A stretch of DNA of 20,050 bases from an uncultured Prevotella sp. (GCA_900544825.1 UQWP01000067.1:1-20050); one strand, 5' to 3'. Shown: positions 6,128 through 14,514, counted from the first letter of the stretch. Notes: generated from the sequence alone by a model not told the origin. Numbers and translations are program-made.

Positions 6128-6973
6128 ATGGAATATACAGTTAATATCAAGGGGCGCTTGATGGATTTAAGTACCCCTCAGGTGATGGGCATCCTGAACG
6201 TTACGCCCGACAGCTTCTACTCTGGCAGTAGAAAGCAGACAGAAATGGAGATAGCTCAGAGAGCTAATCAAATCATAGAAGAAGGTGGAAGCATCATTGA
6301 TGTGGGCGCTTTCTCCACCCGTCCCGGTGCCGATGAAGTATCGGAAGAGGAGGAGGGAAGACGCCTGAAGTTCGCTCTCGACATCGTTCGCAGGGAGCAA
6401 CCGGATGCTGCCGTCTCCGTAGATACCTATCGCCCTACCTTGGCACGCAAGTGTATCGAAGAGTGGGGAGCCGATATCATCAACGATGTATCAGAAGGTG
6501 GAATCACTGGCATCGCCAATGTACCGCTGGAGCAGAGACAGGAGGAATATCCTGAAATGTTCCGGGTGGTGGGCGAACTGAGGGTACCTTATATATTAAT
6601 GTCGGTGCAGCCAACGCTTGCAACGATGATGAAGGGCTTTGCCAGAGAAGTGCAGCAGTTGCGCGACCTGGGCGCCAAGGACATCATCCTCGATCCGGGC
6701 TTCGGCTTCGGCAAGAATCTCATCCAGAATTATCAGATTTATAACGAAATGGAGAAGTTGAACGTGATGGAACTTCCGGTGCTCGTAGGTATCTCCCGTA
6801 AGAGTATGATCTACAAGCTGCTGGGAGGAGATGCCACTACATCGCTCAATGGAACCGCAGTGCTCGATACCATCGCCCTGATGAAGGGAGCCAGCATCCT
6901 CCGTGTTCACGACGTGAAGGAAGCGGCTGAGGCGGTACGCATTGTTGAAGCAATGAAGGAGGGTGGAAAATGA
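6128..6973 (+). CDS. folP: Dihydropteroate synthase FolP
   Basis: A 281-residue TIM-barrel enzyme joining p-aminobenzoate to 6-hydroxymethyl-7,8-dihydropterin diphosphate to form dihydropteroate in folate synthesis; it is the sulfonamide target. Motifs seen: VMGILNVTPDSF (residues 19-30), DVGAFSTRPGA (58-68, the mobile-loop sulfonamide region; the more usual form begins DIGG), VSVDTYRP (96-103), IINDVSEGG (117-125), LDPGFGFGKN (188-197), GISRKSM (221-227) and the C-terminal LRVHDVKEA (258-266). It starts four bases after microprotein 3 and overlaps cdaA by four bases (ATGA), so the run is tightly coupled. Confidence 0.97.
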   Translation: MEYTVNIKGRLMDLSTPQVMGILNVTPDSFYSGSRKQTEMEIAQRANQIIEEGGSIIDVGAFSTRPGADEVSEEEEGRRLKFALDIVRREQPDAAVSVDTYRPTLARKCIEEWGADIINDVSEGGITGIANVPLEQRQEEYPEMFRVVGELRVPYILMSVQPTLATMMKGFAREVQQLRDLGAKDIILDPGFGFGKNLIQNYQIYNEMEKLNVMELPVLVGISRKSMIYKLLGGDATTSLNGTAVLDTIALMKGASILRVHDVKEAAEAVRIVEAMKEGGK

Positions 6974-7740
6974 TAGCATTCGGAATCAAGGACGTCATCG
7001 ATATATTCCTGGTAGCCTCGCTGCTCTTCTACGTTTATCGACTGATGAAGGAATCCCGCTCACTGAACATCTTCGTGGGCATCATGCTTTTCGTGCTGAT
7101 CTGGCTCTTCGTGAGTCAGGTACTCGAAATGCGTCTGCTGGGTTCTATCCTGGATAAGTTGGTGAGTGTGGGAGTCATCGCCCTTATCGTCATCTTCCAG
7201 GAAGATATCCGCCGGTTTCTCTACGAGATTGGCTCGCAGAAAAGTATGCGCCGACTGGTGCGCTTCTTCCACTCCAGCAAGGAGAGTCAGAAGGAGGCAA
7301 ACAAGGAGACGATCATGCCTATCGTGCTTGCCTGCATGAGCATGGCGAAGAAATATGTGGGTGCCCTCATCGTAATAGAGCGCGGTGTGCCTCTGAAGGA
7401 TATCATGGATACTGGTGAGGAGATAGATTCTAAGATCAACCAGCGATTGATAGAGAACATCTTCTTCAAGAATTCGCCTCTGCACGATGGTGCCATGGTG
7501 ATCAGCAACAAGCGAATCATGGCAGCAGGCTGTATCCTCCCCGTGAGTCACAACCTGGATATTCCTAAGGAACTGGGACTTCGCCACCGTGCCGCCCTGG
7601 GTATTTCGCAGAGCAGTGATGCCATCGCCGTCATCGTTTCGGAAGAGACGGGACGAATCAGCGTTGCCATCAAGGGCGAGTTCAAACTTCGCCTTTCTGC
7701 GGAGGAGTTGGAGAGCATCCTGACACAGGAAATGCTGTAA
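6970..7740 (+). CDS. cdaA: Diadenylate cyclase CdaA (c-di-AMP synthase)
   Basis: A 256-residue membrane-bound diadenylate cyclase that makes cyclic di-AMP from two ATP. The second messenger controls potassium and osmolyte balance and cell wall homeostasis in many bacteria. Three N-terminal helices (about residues 8-24, 33-50 and 64-78) precede the DAC domain. Catalytic motifs are DGA (173-175, in NSPLHDGAMVI) and RHR (205-207, in LGLRHRAALGIS). Its start overlaps the folP stop as ATGA. The folP-cdaA pair is common in Bacteroidetes. In Firmicutes cdaA is instead next to cdaR and glmM, and neither is here. The microproteins upstream are candidates for helping or regulating this membrane enzyme, an inference from position only. 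Confidence 0.95.
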   Translation: MIAFGIKDVIDIFLVASLLFYVYRLMKESRSLNIFVGIMLFVLIWLFVSQVLEMRLLGSILDKLVSVGVIALIVIFQEDIRRFLYEIGSQKSMRRLVRFFHSSKESQKEANKETIMPIVLACMSMAKKYVGALIVIERGVPLKDIMDTGEEIDSKINQRLIENIFFKNSPLHDGAMVISNKRIMAAGCILPVSHNLDIPKELGLRHRAALGISQSSDAIAVIVSEETGRISVAIKGEFKLRLSAEELESILTQEML

Positions 7741-7830
7741 AGTGAAGCACGTAAACCTTTACGATAATGATTATCTCCAGTTTTAGCTTTTTTTACACAT
7801 TTTAATGGGGATTATTTCAAAATAAATATG

Positions 7831-7838
7831 TACTTTTG
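7831..7838 (+). promoter_or_regulatory. -7 element of the pta-ackA operon
   Basis: TACTTTTG matches TAnnTTTG; no TTTG lies at the expected -33 distance. The leader to pta would be about 95 bases and contains ACGGC(N9)GCCGT (7856-7874), a 5-bp hairpin. Between cdaA and this box only weak short inverted repeats are seen (7763-7775), without a convincing terminator. Confidence 0.5.
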
Positions 7839-7940
7839 CAAAGTCGATATGGCAAAACGGCAAAAAACAAGCCGTAGCTCTTTATTAGATTGACAAATCT
7901 ACTATCGAAGATAACAAAATTATATAAATAAAGAAATAAA

Positions 7941-8987
7941 ATGGATTTATTACAGCAAATCGTAGCTCGCGCTAAAGCTGACAAGCAGCGCATCGTGCTC
8001 CCTGAAGCAGAAGAGGAGCGTACATTGAAAGCAGCCGATAAAGTTCTGGCTGATGATCTCGCAGACATCATCCTCATCGGTAACCCTGCCAACATTAAGA
8101 ATCTCGCTGCACAGTGGGGTCTTAACAACATCGACAAGGCTACTATCGTTGATCCACAAAACAACCCTAAGACTGAGGAGTATGCTGAGAAGCTCGCTGA
8201 ACTTCGCAAGAAGAAGGGCATGACCATAGAGCAGGCTCGTGAACTCGTAACTAAGAATAACCTCTACCTCGGTTGCATGATTATCAAGACAGAGGGTGCT
8301 GATGGTCAGATTTCTGGTGCATTGAGCACAACTGGCGATACTCTTCGTCCAGCTCTCCAGATTATCAAGTGTACTCCAGGTATCACTTGCGTAAGTGGTG
8401 CTATGTTGCTCATCTCAGACCAGAAGCAGTATGGTCAGGATGGCGTAGTGGTAATGGGTGACGTTGCTGTAACTCCAAACCCTACAGCAGACCAGCTTGC
8501 TCAGATTGCCTATACTACAGCTCATACAGCTCAGTCAGTAGCTGGTATTGCTGATCCTCAGATTGCCATGCTGAGCTTCTCAACAATGGGTAGTGCCAAG
8601 GATGCTATCAACAAGGAGACAGGCAAGAGCGTTTATATCATCGATAAGGTAAAGGATGCTGTGGCTATCGCTAAGGAGAAGTTCCCAGAGCTTCATCTCG
8701 ACGGTGAGCTTCAGGCTGATGCTGCCCTCGTTCCTGAGGTGGCTGCCAAGAAGGCTCCAAAGTCAGAGGTCGCAGGTAAGGCTAACGTATTGGTAGTTCC
8801 AAACCTCGAGGTAGGTAACATCGGCTACAAGCTCGTTCAGCGCCTGGGTGGTGCCATCGCTATCGGTCCTATCCTCCAGGGTATCGCTCGTCCTGTTAAC
8901 GACCTTTCTCGTGGTTGCTCTGTAGATGACATCTACTACATGGTAGCTATCACAGCTTGCCAGGCACAGGATGCAAAGAAGGCTTAA
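7941..8987 (+). CDS. pta: Phosphate acetyltransferase Pta
   Basis: A 348-residue short (single-domain) phosphotransacetylase converting acetyl-CoA and phosphate to acetyl phosphate and CoA. It is the first half of acetate fermentation with ATP yield. It lacks the N-terminal regulatory part of the long enterobacterial form. Family stretches are visible: RIVLPEAEEERTLKAA (residues 18-33), EGADGQISGALSTTGDTLRP (the GADG-SGA region), GVVVMGDVAVTPNPTADQLA, and near the C terminus VLVVPNLEVGNIGYKL and GPILQGIARPVNDLSRGCS. It is followed by ackA after 38 bases, the usual pair. Confidence 0.97.
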   Translation: MDLLQQIVARAKADKQRIVLPEAEEERTLKAADKVLADDLADIILIGNPANIKNLAAQWGLNNIDKATIVDPQNNPKTEEYAEKLAELRKKKGMTIEQARELVTKNNLYLGCMIIKTEGADGQISGALSTTGDTLRPALQIIKCTPGITCVSGAMLLISDQKQYGQDGVVVMGDVAVTPNPTADQLAQIAYTTAHTAQSVAGIADPQIAMLSFSTMGSAKDAINKETGKSVYIIDKVKDAVAIAKEKFPELHLDGELQADAALVPEVAAKKAPKSEVAGKANVLVVPNLEVGNIGYKLVQRLGGAIAIGPILQGIARPVNDLSRGCSVDDIYYMVAITACQAQDAKKA

Positions 8988-9025
8988 TCAACTAACTTTA
9001 TTTATAACATTACAAACTAAACATT

Positions 9026-10228
9026 ATGAAAGTATTGGTTCTGAACTGTGGTAGTTCATCTATCAAGTACAAGTTATATAATATGGACGATGAGTCTGTA
9101 TTGGCACAGGGTGGTGTAGAGCGTATCGGTCTTGATAACGCTTTCATCAAGGTTAAATTGCCTAATGGCGAGAAGAAGCAGATCATGCACGACATGCCTG
9201 ACCACAAGGAAGGTGTGAACTTCGTGTTCAAGTGTCTGCTCGACCCGGAAATCGGCGCCATCAAGGACTTGAAGGAAATCGACGCTGTAGGACACCGCGT
9301 AGTGCAGGGTGGTGACAAGTTCAAGGAGAGTGTCATCGTTGACCAGAGCGTAGAGGATGGTATCGAGGAACTTTGCGACCTCGCTCCAGTTCACAACGCA
9401 GGTCACCTGAAGGGTATCCGTGCCGTTGATTCATTGATGCCTGGCACTCCTCAGGTTTGCGTATTCGACAACGCATTCCACAGCACAATGCCAGACTATG
9501 CTTATCTCTATGCAATTCCTTACGAGTTGTACGAGAAGTATCACGTACGCCGTTATGGTTTCCACGGAACATCTCACCGCTATGTTTCTAAGCGTGTTTG
9601 CGAGATTCTCGGTCTCGACCAGAACAACTCTAAGATCATCACTTGCCACATCGGTAACGGTGGCTCTGTAGCTGCTGTATTGAATGGTAAGGTATTGGAT
9701 ACTTCAATGGGCTTGACTCCATTGGCTGGTTTGATGATGGGTTCACGTTGTGGTGACATCGATGCTTCTGCTGTTACTTATCTGATGGATAAGTTGAACA
9801 TGAAGCCACAGGAGATGGCTGACTTCCTGAACAAGAAGAGTGGTGTGCTCGGTATTACAGGTATTTCTTCTGATATGCGCGACATCGAGAACGCTGCCAA
9901 CGAGGGTAACGAGAAGGCTCAGCTGGCTCTCCGCATGTACGAGTATCGCATCAAGAAGTACATTGGTGCTTACACAGCAGCTATGGGTGGCGTTGACGCT
10001 ATCGTATTCACTGCTGGTGTTGGTGAGAACCAGACCGACCTCCGCGAGGAAGCTTGCAAGAACCTGGAGTATCTTGGCATCAAGATCAATAAGGAGGTTA
10101 ACGACAAGGTTCGTGGTGAGGAAGCTATCATCTCTACCGATGACAGCAAGGTGAAGGTAGTTGTAGTTCCTACCGATGAGGAGATTGTTATCGCTCGCGA
10201 TACAATGGAATTGGTTTCCAAGAAGTAA
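9026..10228 (+). CDS. ackA: Acetate kinase AckA
   Basis: A 400-residue ASKHA-fold kinase converting acetyl phosphate and ADP to acetate and ATP. The known active-site residues fall at the same positions as in the Methanosarcina enzyme: N7 in LVLNCGSSSIKYKL, R91 in VGHRVVQGG, D148 in VCVFDNAFH, H180 in RYGFHGTSHRYVS and R241 in MMGSRCGDIDA. HIGNGGS (208-214), FTAGVGEN (328-335) and the C-terminal PTDEEIVIARDT are the other family motifs. It is co-transcribed with pta, with a clear terminator after its stop. Codon use is strongly biased to GGT, CGT and AAG, as expected for a highly expressed gene. Confidence 0.98.
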   Translation: MKVLVLNCGSSSIKYKLYNMDDESVLAQGGVERIGLDNAFIKVKLPNGEKKQIMHDMPDHKEGVNFVFKCLLDPEIGAIKDLKEIDAVGHRVVQGGDKFKESVIVDQSVEDGIEELCDLAPVHNAGHLKGIRAVDSLMPGTPQVCVFDNAFHSTMPDYAYLYAIPYELYEKYHVRRYGFHGTSHRYVSKRVCEILGLDQNNSKIITCHIGNGGSVAAVLNGKVLDTSMGLTPLAGLMMGSRCGDIDASAVTYLMDKLNMKPQEMADFLNKKSGVLGITGISSDMRDIENAANEGNEKAQLALRMYEYRIKKYIGAYTAAMGGVDAIVFTAGVGENQTDLREEACKNLEYLGIKINKEVNDKVRGEEAIISTDDSKVKVVVVPTDEEIVIARDTMELVSKK

Positions 10229-10249
10229 TTCCACACAATACTATATAAT

Positions 10250-10300
10250 ATAAGGTGAAGACTAAAGACAGCAATGGATGGTCTTCACCTTATTTATTTC
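10250..10300 (+). terminator. Rho-independent terminator of pta-ackA
   Basis: A perfect 13-bp inverted repeat (ATAAGGTGAAGAC at 10250-10262, GTCTTCACCTTAT at 10281-10293) with an 18-base loop is followed by TTATTTC, 21 bases after the ackA stop. Confidence 0.8.
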
Positions 10301-10367
10301 TTATCATTATTACATGATGAGGCTCCTGCCTGATGAGGATAGAAGCATCACTTAAATTTTGAGAATT

Positions 10368-11414
10368 ATGAAAACAAAGATTGTAACTTTCGGAGAAATA
10401 TTGCTTAGAATCTCTAAGCCTGGTTATCAACGATTATTCCAAGGTCACCGTATGTTCGGCAACTATGGTGGCAGCGAGGCAAATGCAGCCATCTCTCTGG
10501 CTCATTTGGGCGATAACGTGGAGTATGTAACCCGATTGCCATACGGCGAGATGGGTGAAGCTGCGCTGATGCATCTCAGGGAGTTTGGTTTGAATGTTTC
10601 TCATGTGGTGCGTGGTGGCGATCGTCTCGGTACCTATTACTTCGAGGAAGCTGTGGCGATGCGCAACTCCCGTGTAGTCTATGACCGCAAGAACTCTTCT
10701 TTCTATTCCTTGAAGCGTGGTATGGTGAAATGGAATCAGGTACTGGCAGATGCTGCCGTATTCCATTGCTCAGGTATTACCTGCGCCATCAGCCGTGATG
10801 CGATGGAATCAACCATGGATGCCATCAAGCTGGCGGTTGCTGATGGGTTGACCATCGCCTGTGATATTAACTATCGCAAGAATCTCTGGGGATACGGTCT
10901 GGAACCTCACGATGTGCTCTTCCAGATGATGCAGTACAGCGACATCATCTTCGGTGATCAGAATGAGTGGGAGATAGCCAGTGGAGTGCCTCATATTCCT
11001 TTCGAGGCTTTGGATGAAAACTATGTAATAGACAGGGAGGCTTATCTGTTGTATTTCCGCAAGATGCACCGTCTCTTCCCTAAGTGCAGGAAGATGGTGA
11101 TGGCTGTAAGAAACCAGATTGCCAGCAGCCATCATACCTTGAGCGGTCTGCTCTATGATACAGTAGAGGATCAGCTCTATACAACGAGAATCTACGACAT
11201 ACAGCCTATCGTTGATCCGATGGGTGTAGGCGATGCCTTCATTGCTGCCTATATCCACGCTCACCAGAAGTGGGGCGATGAGAACCAGTATTGCCTGGAT
11301 TTCTCTCTCTCGGCCAGTGCCATCAAGAATACGATTCCGGGCGATCAGAATCTGGTATCTGAAGAAGAAATCATCAGTAATATGACTTCTTCGGGAGGAA
11401 GAATCCAGCGATAG
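10368..11414 (+). CDS. kdgK: PfkB-family sugar kinase, probable 2-dehydro-3-deoxygluconokinase (KdgK)
   Basis: A 348-residue ribokinase/PfkB-fold kinase. KDG kinase phosphorylates 2-keto-3-deoxygluconate to KDPG in breakdown of uronates (pectin, glucuronides). The N terminus TFGEILLRISKPG and the sugar-binding YGGSEANAAISLAHLG (GGxEANxA) are typical of KDG kinases. VDPMGVGDAFIAAYI (about residues 282-296) is the PfkB signature with the catalytic aspartate; it has GVGD where GAGD is usual. A TTG start at 10359 would add three residues, but ATG 10368 is the simple choice. KDPG aldolase (eda), the common partner, is not beside it: a terminator follows directly. The exact substrate is inferred, and other 2-keto sugar acids or fructose are possible. 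Confidence 0.8.
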   Translation: MKTKIVTFGEILLRISKPGYQRLFQGHRMFGNYGGSEANAAISLAHLGDNVEYVTRLPYGEMGEAALMHLREFGLNVSHVVRGGDRLGTYYFEEAVAMRNSRVVYDRKNSSFYSLKRGMVKWNQVLADAAVFHCSGITCAISRDAMESTMDAIKLAVADGLTIACDINYRKNLWGYGLEPHDVLFQMMQYSDIIFGDQNEWEIASGVPHIPFEALDENYVIDREAYLLYFRKMHRLFPKCRKMVMAVRNQIASSHHTLSGLLYDTVEDQLYTTRIYDIQPIVDPMGVGDAFIAAYIHAHQKWGDENQYCLDFSLSASAIKNTIPGDQNLVSEEEIISNMTSSGGRIQR

Positions 11415-11456
11415 GAATAAAACAAGATTACAATAGAACTATAAGATTCGTGTGAT

Positions 11457-11497
11457 AAGAATAAAGGGCAGTCCAAATCGGGCTGCCCTTTATTCTT
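11457..11497. terminator. Bidirectional terminator between kdgK and lpxH
   Basis: A perfect 15-bp inverted repeat (AAGAATAAAGGGCAG at 11457-11471, its complement at 11483-11497) with an 11-base loop lies between convergent genes. It has a GC-rich core and A/T-rich outer stem on both sides, so it can act for both strands. Confidence 0.85.
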
Positions 11498-11512
11498 GTA
11501 GCTTATTGATTG

Positions 11513-12277
11513 TTATGGTTGGCTTTCGCCTTCCACATATTCTTCCATAAACATGTGTTCGCCATCGAATACTGCATAGGTGAACTGCCATATCCAGTCG
11601 CCCAGAATCATCAGGCGGGTCTTCTTGCTCAGCATCAGGTCCAGCTCTATGTGGCGGTGTCCGAACATGAAGTAATCTATATCCTTGTGACTTTGCATAT
11701 ACTGTTTGGCAAAGCGTACCAGGAATTCCTTCTTTTCGCCCATATAAGGCTCCTCCTTGCCATCGGCACGTTTCAGGCGGCTATGCTTCGCCCAGTTCAG
11801 TCCCAAGGACAATCCCCAGCGAGGATGAATGGCATTCAGCAGCCGTTGGCAGGTGCGGTTGTGGAACATCGCCTTCAGAAACTTGAACTTCTTGTCCGGG
11901 TCACCCAATCCGTCACCATGGGCAAGGAAGAACACCTTGTCGTAAATTTCCACGGTCTGTGGTTTATGGTGAACGATCAGTCCGCACTCTTCTTCCAGGT
12001 AGCCGTATGTCCATAAGTCGTGGTTGCCGGTGAAGAAATGTACTTCCACTCCCATATCCGTCAACTCCGAGAGTTTACCCAGGAATCGGGTGTAGCCTTT
12101 TGGTACCACATATTTATACTCGTTCCAGAAATCAAACATATCGCCCAGCAGATAGATGGCTGCTGCCTTGTGCTTGATGCTGTCGAGGAAACGTACGAGT
12201 CTGCGTTCCTGCATTCTGCCGTGTGGGATAGCCCACGAGCCGAGATGCGCATCAGAGAGGAAATATACATTTTTCAT
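11513..12277 (-). CDS. lpxH: UDP-2,3-diacylglucosamine diphosphatase LpxH
   Basis: A 254-residue calcineurin-like metallophosphoesterase. LpxH hydrolyses UDP-2,3-diacylglucosamine to lipid X and UMP at the inner face of the membrane in lipid A synthesis. Metal ligands are all visible: D9/H11 in FLSDAHLG, D46 in LLGDMFDFW, N85/H86 in FFTGNHDLW, H120 in FLAHGDGLG, and H207/H209 in FGHRH. The region between (residues 125-200) is rich in aromatic and basic residues, as in the membrane-facing insertion of LpxH. The start is 59 bases after the stop of the upstream MIP18-type gene, and the gap holds a copy of a dispersed repeat. The two are probably co-transcribed. Confidence 0.88.
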   Translation of the reverse strand: MKNVYFLSDAHLGSWAIPHGRMQERRLVRFLDSIKHKAAAIYLLGDMFDFWNEYKYVVPKGYTRFLGKLSELTDMGVEVHFFTGNHDLWTYGYLEEECGLIVHHKPQTVEIYDKVFFLAHGDGLGDPDKKFKFLKAMFHNRTCQRLLNAIHPRWGLSLGLNWAKHSRLKRADGKEEPYMGEKKEFLVRFAKQYMQSHKDIDYFMFGHRHIELDLMLSKKTRLMILGDWIWQFTYAVFDGEHMFMEEYVEGESQP

Positions 12278-12291
12278 AAGCGATTCTTTTT

Positions 12292-12328
12292 AAGTGAAGA
12301 GTGAAGAATGAAGAGTGAATAATTCAAC
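12292..12328 (+). repeat. Dispersed 37-bp repeat, copy A
   Basis: A GAA/GTGA-rich sequence AAGTGAAGAGTGAAGAA... ending in ATTCAAC. It matches 16431-16467 at 33 of 37 positions in the same orientation, without gaps. Inside it, GTGAAGA-type units repeat every 7-14 bases. It fills the space between lpxH and the MIP18-type gene. Similar strings are, to my memory, common between genes in Prevotella. Confidence 0.7.
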
Positions 12329-12336
12329 GGTTTTGG

Positions 12337-12657
12337 CTATTCGAAACCGAGTTCTACACGAGCTTCCTCGCTCATCATACTCTGATCCCAGGCTGGTTCG
12401 AATACGAGGTTTACATTGGCAGACTTGATCCCCTCTACGCTATCCACCTTGGTGCGCACATCCTCAAGGATGAAGTCGGCTGCAGGGCAGGATGGGGCAG
12501 TAAAGGTCATATCAAGATCTACGGTAGCATCGTCTTTTACGTCTATCTTGTAAATCATACCGAGATCCCAGATATTCACTGGTATTTCAGGGTCGTAAAC
12601 GGTCTTGAGAACATCTACGATCTTTTCTTCTATCTTTGTCTTTTCTTCTTGTGTCAT
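12337..12657 (-). CDS. MIP18/DUF59-family iron-sulfur cluster assembly factor
   Basis: A 106-residue single-domain protein of the MIP18 (DUF59) family, related to SufT and to the N-terminal domain of some ApbC/Mrp proteins. These help deliver or mature Fe-S clusters. Hallmarks are VYDPEIPVNIWDLGMIY (residues 20-36) and FTAPSCPAADFI (52-63), with the conserved cysteine C57. The C terminus VNLVFEPAWDQSMMSEEARVELGF is the usual family ending. No suf genes are nearby in this window. It has its own consensus promoter and is followed by lpxH. Its precise client proteins are not known. Confidence 0.9.
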   Translation of the reverse strand: MTQEEKTKIEEKIVDVLKTVYDPEIPVNIWDLGMIYKIDVKDDATVDLDMTFTAPSCPAADFILEDVRTKVDSVEGIKSANVNLVFEPAWDQSMMSEEARVELGFE

Positions 12658-12678
12658 AATAATCTTTGTTTTTGCCTA

Positions 12679-12709
12679 CAAAGATACGGCAAAATGGGGA
12701 CAATACAAA
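12679..12709 (-). promoter_or_regulatory. Consensus promoter for the MIP18-type gene
   Basis: On the - strand, TTTG (12706-12709), a 19-base spacer and TATCTTTG (12679-12686) match the Bacteroidetes consensus exactly. The ten bases before the -7 box, CATTTTGCCG, are identical to those in the efp promoter. Confidence 0.75.
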
Positions 12710-12730
12710 AAGAAAAGACACTTTTTTCTT
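12710..12730 (-). terminator. Possible weak terminator after radC
   Basis: On the - strand AAGAAAA-(7)-TTTTCTT followed by T-rich sequence lies 30 bases after the radC stop and abuts the next promoter. The stem is short and all A/T apart from one pair, so it may not terminate well. Confidence 0.3.
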
Positions 12731-12759
12731 CGTGCCTGCTTAATAATACCGGAAAAAGT

Positions 12760-13449
12760 CTATAATTTGCCTTTATCGTGATAGGAATAAAAGGCTCCAT
12801 CGGTGATGATGACATGGTCCATGAAGAAGATGCGCATGATTTCGCAGGCTTTCTGAATCTGAAGGGTAAGCTGGTCGTCTGCCTTGCTGGGGAGCGGACT
12901 GTTGCTCGGGTGATTGTGACAGAAGGCAATGATGGTGGCATTGTTGAGTACGGCTTCCTTGATGAGCAGCCGGATATCCACGGCAGTTTCCGTAATGCCT
13001 CCATGTGAGATACAGGAAGCCTTGATGAGCTTGAAATTCTGGTTCATCATCAATACCCATGCTTCTTCGGTATTGAGATCCTGCATCTTGGGGAGCATAT
13101 AGTTGTAGATGGCGAGAGAAGAACCTAAATCCGGGCGATAGCCTATCTTGTCAAGGGCGCGACGCTTTCCCAGCTCACAGGCTGCAAGCACGGTAATTGC
13201 TTTCGCAGGTCCCATACCTTTGTAGCGGGTGAGTTCCTTGATCGTCATCTTGCCGAGAGTATTGAGATTGTTGTCGCAGTCTTTCATGATGTGCTTCATC
13301 AGATCTACTGCGCTCTCGTCCTGAGAGCCGGAACCTATTAAGATGGCTAGCAGTTCGGCATTGGATAGTGCTGGTGCTCCTAGTCGCTCCAGTTTTTCAC
13401 GAGGTTTGTCTTCCTCTGCCCATTGCGAAATAGAAAGCTTCTCACTCAT
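12760..13449 (-). CDS. radC: RadC / JAB-domain protein
   Basis: A 229-residue RadC-family protein of normal length. The N-terminal REKLERLGAPALSNAELLAILIGSG (about residues 17-41) and a helix-hairpin-helix-like KGMGPAKA (77-84) suggest DNA contact. The C-terminal JAB/MPN domain has the metal-binding pattern HNHPSNSPLPSKAD (H178, H180, D191) with the upstream glutamate in GITETAVD. The old DNA-repair assignment of RadC is doubtful; the family is widely conserved without a settled role. It starts six bases after the glycosyltransferase stop, so the two form one transcript, probably from the efp promoter. Confidence 0.95.
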   Translation of the reverse strand: MSEKLSISQWAEEDKPREKLERLGAPALSNAELLAILIGSGSQDESAVDLMKHIMKDCDNNLNTLGKMTIKELTRYKGMGPAKAITVLAACELGKRRALDKIGYRPDLGSSLAIYNYMLPKMQDLNTEEAWVLMMNQNFKLIKASCISHGGITETAVDIRLLIKEAVLNNATIIAFCHNHPSNSPLPSKADDQLTLQIQKACEIMRIFFMDHVIITDGAFYSYHDKGKL

Positions 13450-13455
13450 AGTGAT

Positions 13456-14514
13456 TTATTTATAGAAAGTCTTGTTGTATGCGCTGAATTCGCTCTGTCC
13501 GAGCAGGCATCTCTTCCACCAGGCTGAAAGGAATCCGCAGCCGTAACCCATCAGCTGGGTGAAGGCGGCACGGATGCTCAGCACGCCAATCTTCACACTG
13601 TGATTCTCCCTGCTGCTGTCGATGAACAGCGCAATGATATAGAGAATGATGCCAAGTAGGCCGATGCAGCCCAATGCTGCCATCGCATTGCCCAGGGTTG
13701 GGAATACGTGGACGGTGCCCAGCATATACGGCAGGAATCCGAAGAAGAGCAGGAGGAGCGTACCTGTCACGCCCACGGTGAAGATCATCGGCAGGAGATG
13801 TACGAGCTTGAGGCTCTCGGGATATTTCTTGTAGAGGTTGATGCGGGCGATGCCGCTGTTATATACCTGTCGCCAGAATTTGCGGAAGTCGGTGCGGCGC
13901 TTATGCCATACCCATGCTTCAGGGAACAGACGGCAACGGCAGCCTGCCTTGAAGATACGGATGGAGAAATCGATGTCCTCACCAAAACGCATGTTGGAAA
14001 AGCCATTCAACTTGAGATAAACATCCCTGCGGATGCCCATGTTGAATGAACGAGGGTAGAACTTATCCATCTTCTTCTTTCCGCCACGGATACCACCGGT
14101 GGTGAAGAAAGAAGTCATGGAATAAGAAATGGCTTTCTGAGTATCTGTAAATGATGAGTGCGCCTTGTCGGGACCGCCGAATGCATCGGCAGGTTCGCGG
14201 CTCAACTCATCACTTACAGCTTTCAGATAGCCCTCTGGCAAGACTACGTCGCTGTCGAGTATCAGTAGATACTCGCCCTTGGCACGCTCGGCACCATAGT
14301 TGCGACTCTGCCCCGGACCAGAGTTCTCCTTATAGTAATAATGTATATCCATCAGGTTTTCGTATCGCTTGCACACTTCCTCGCAGGGAGTCTGTGAGCC
14401 ATCCTCTACGATGACAACCTCGAAGTCCTTCTCCGTCTGATGGGTAAGGCTCTCTAACAGTTCGTCCACTTCGTCAGGACGGTTGAATACTGGTACTATG
14501 ATGGAATATTTCAT
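13456..14514 (-). CDS. Family 2 glycosyltransferase with C-terminal membrane helices
   Basis: A 352-residue GT2 protein. The N-terminal GT-A fold has YSIIVPVFNRPDEV (residues 3-16), the nucleotide-binding IVEDGS (35-40), the metal-binding LDSDVVLP (86-93) and the later GEDIDFS (178-184) with the probable base. From about residue 240 it has hydrophobic segments (about 241-265, 276-298 and a weaker one near 315-335), so it is anchored in the inner membrane. It probably transfers a sugar to a lipid carrier or surface glycan, but donor and acceptor cannot be told. It lies between efp and radC with a 6-base gap to radC, a housekeeping setting and not a polysaccharide cluster. Confidence 0.9.
   Translation of the reverse strand: MKYSIIVPVFNRPDEVDELLESLTHQTEKDFEVVIVEDGSQTPCEEVCKRYENLMDIHYYYKENSGPGQSRNYGAERAKGEYLLILDSDVVLPEGYLKAVSDELSREPADAFGGPDKAHSSFTDTQKAISYSMTSFFTTGGIRGGKKKMDKFYPRSFNMGIRRDVYLKLNGFSNMRFGEDIDFSIRIFKAGCRCRLFPEAWVWHKRRTDFRKFWRQVYNSGIARINLYKKYPESLKLVHLLPMIFTVGVTGTLLLLFFGFLPYMLGTVHVFPTLGNAMAALGCIGLLGIILYIIALFIDSSRENHSVKIGVLSIRAAFTQLMGYGCGFLSAWWKRCLLGQSEFSAYNKTFYK

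Noticed and set aside
10340..10367. TAAATTTTG just before kdgK as a promoter
   Set aside because: It is one base too long for TAnnTTTG and would start the transcript at the start codon with no leader.
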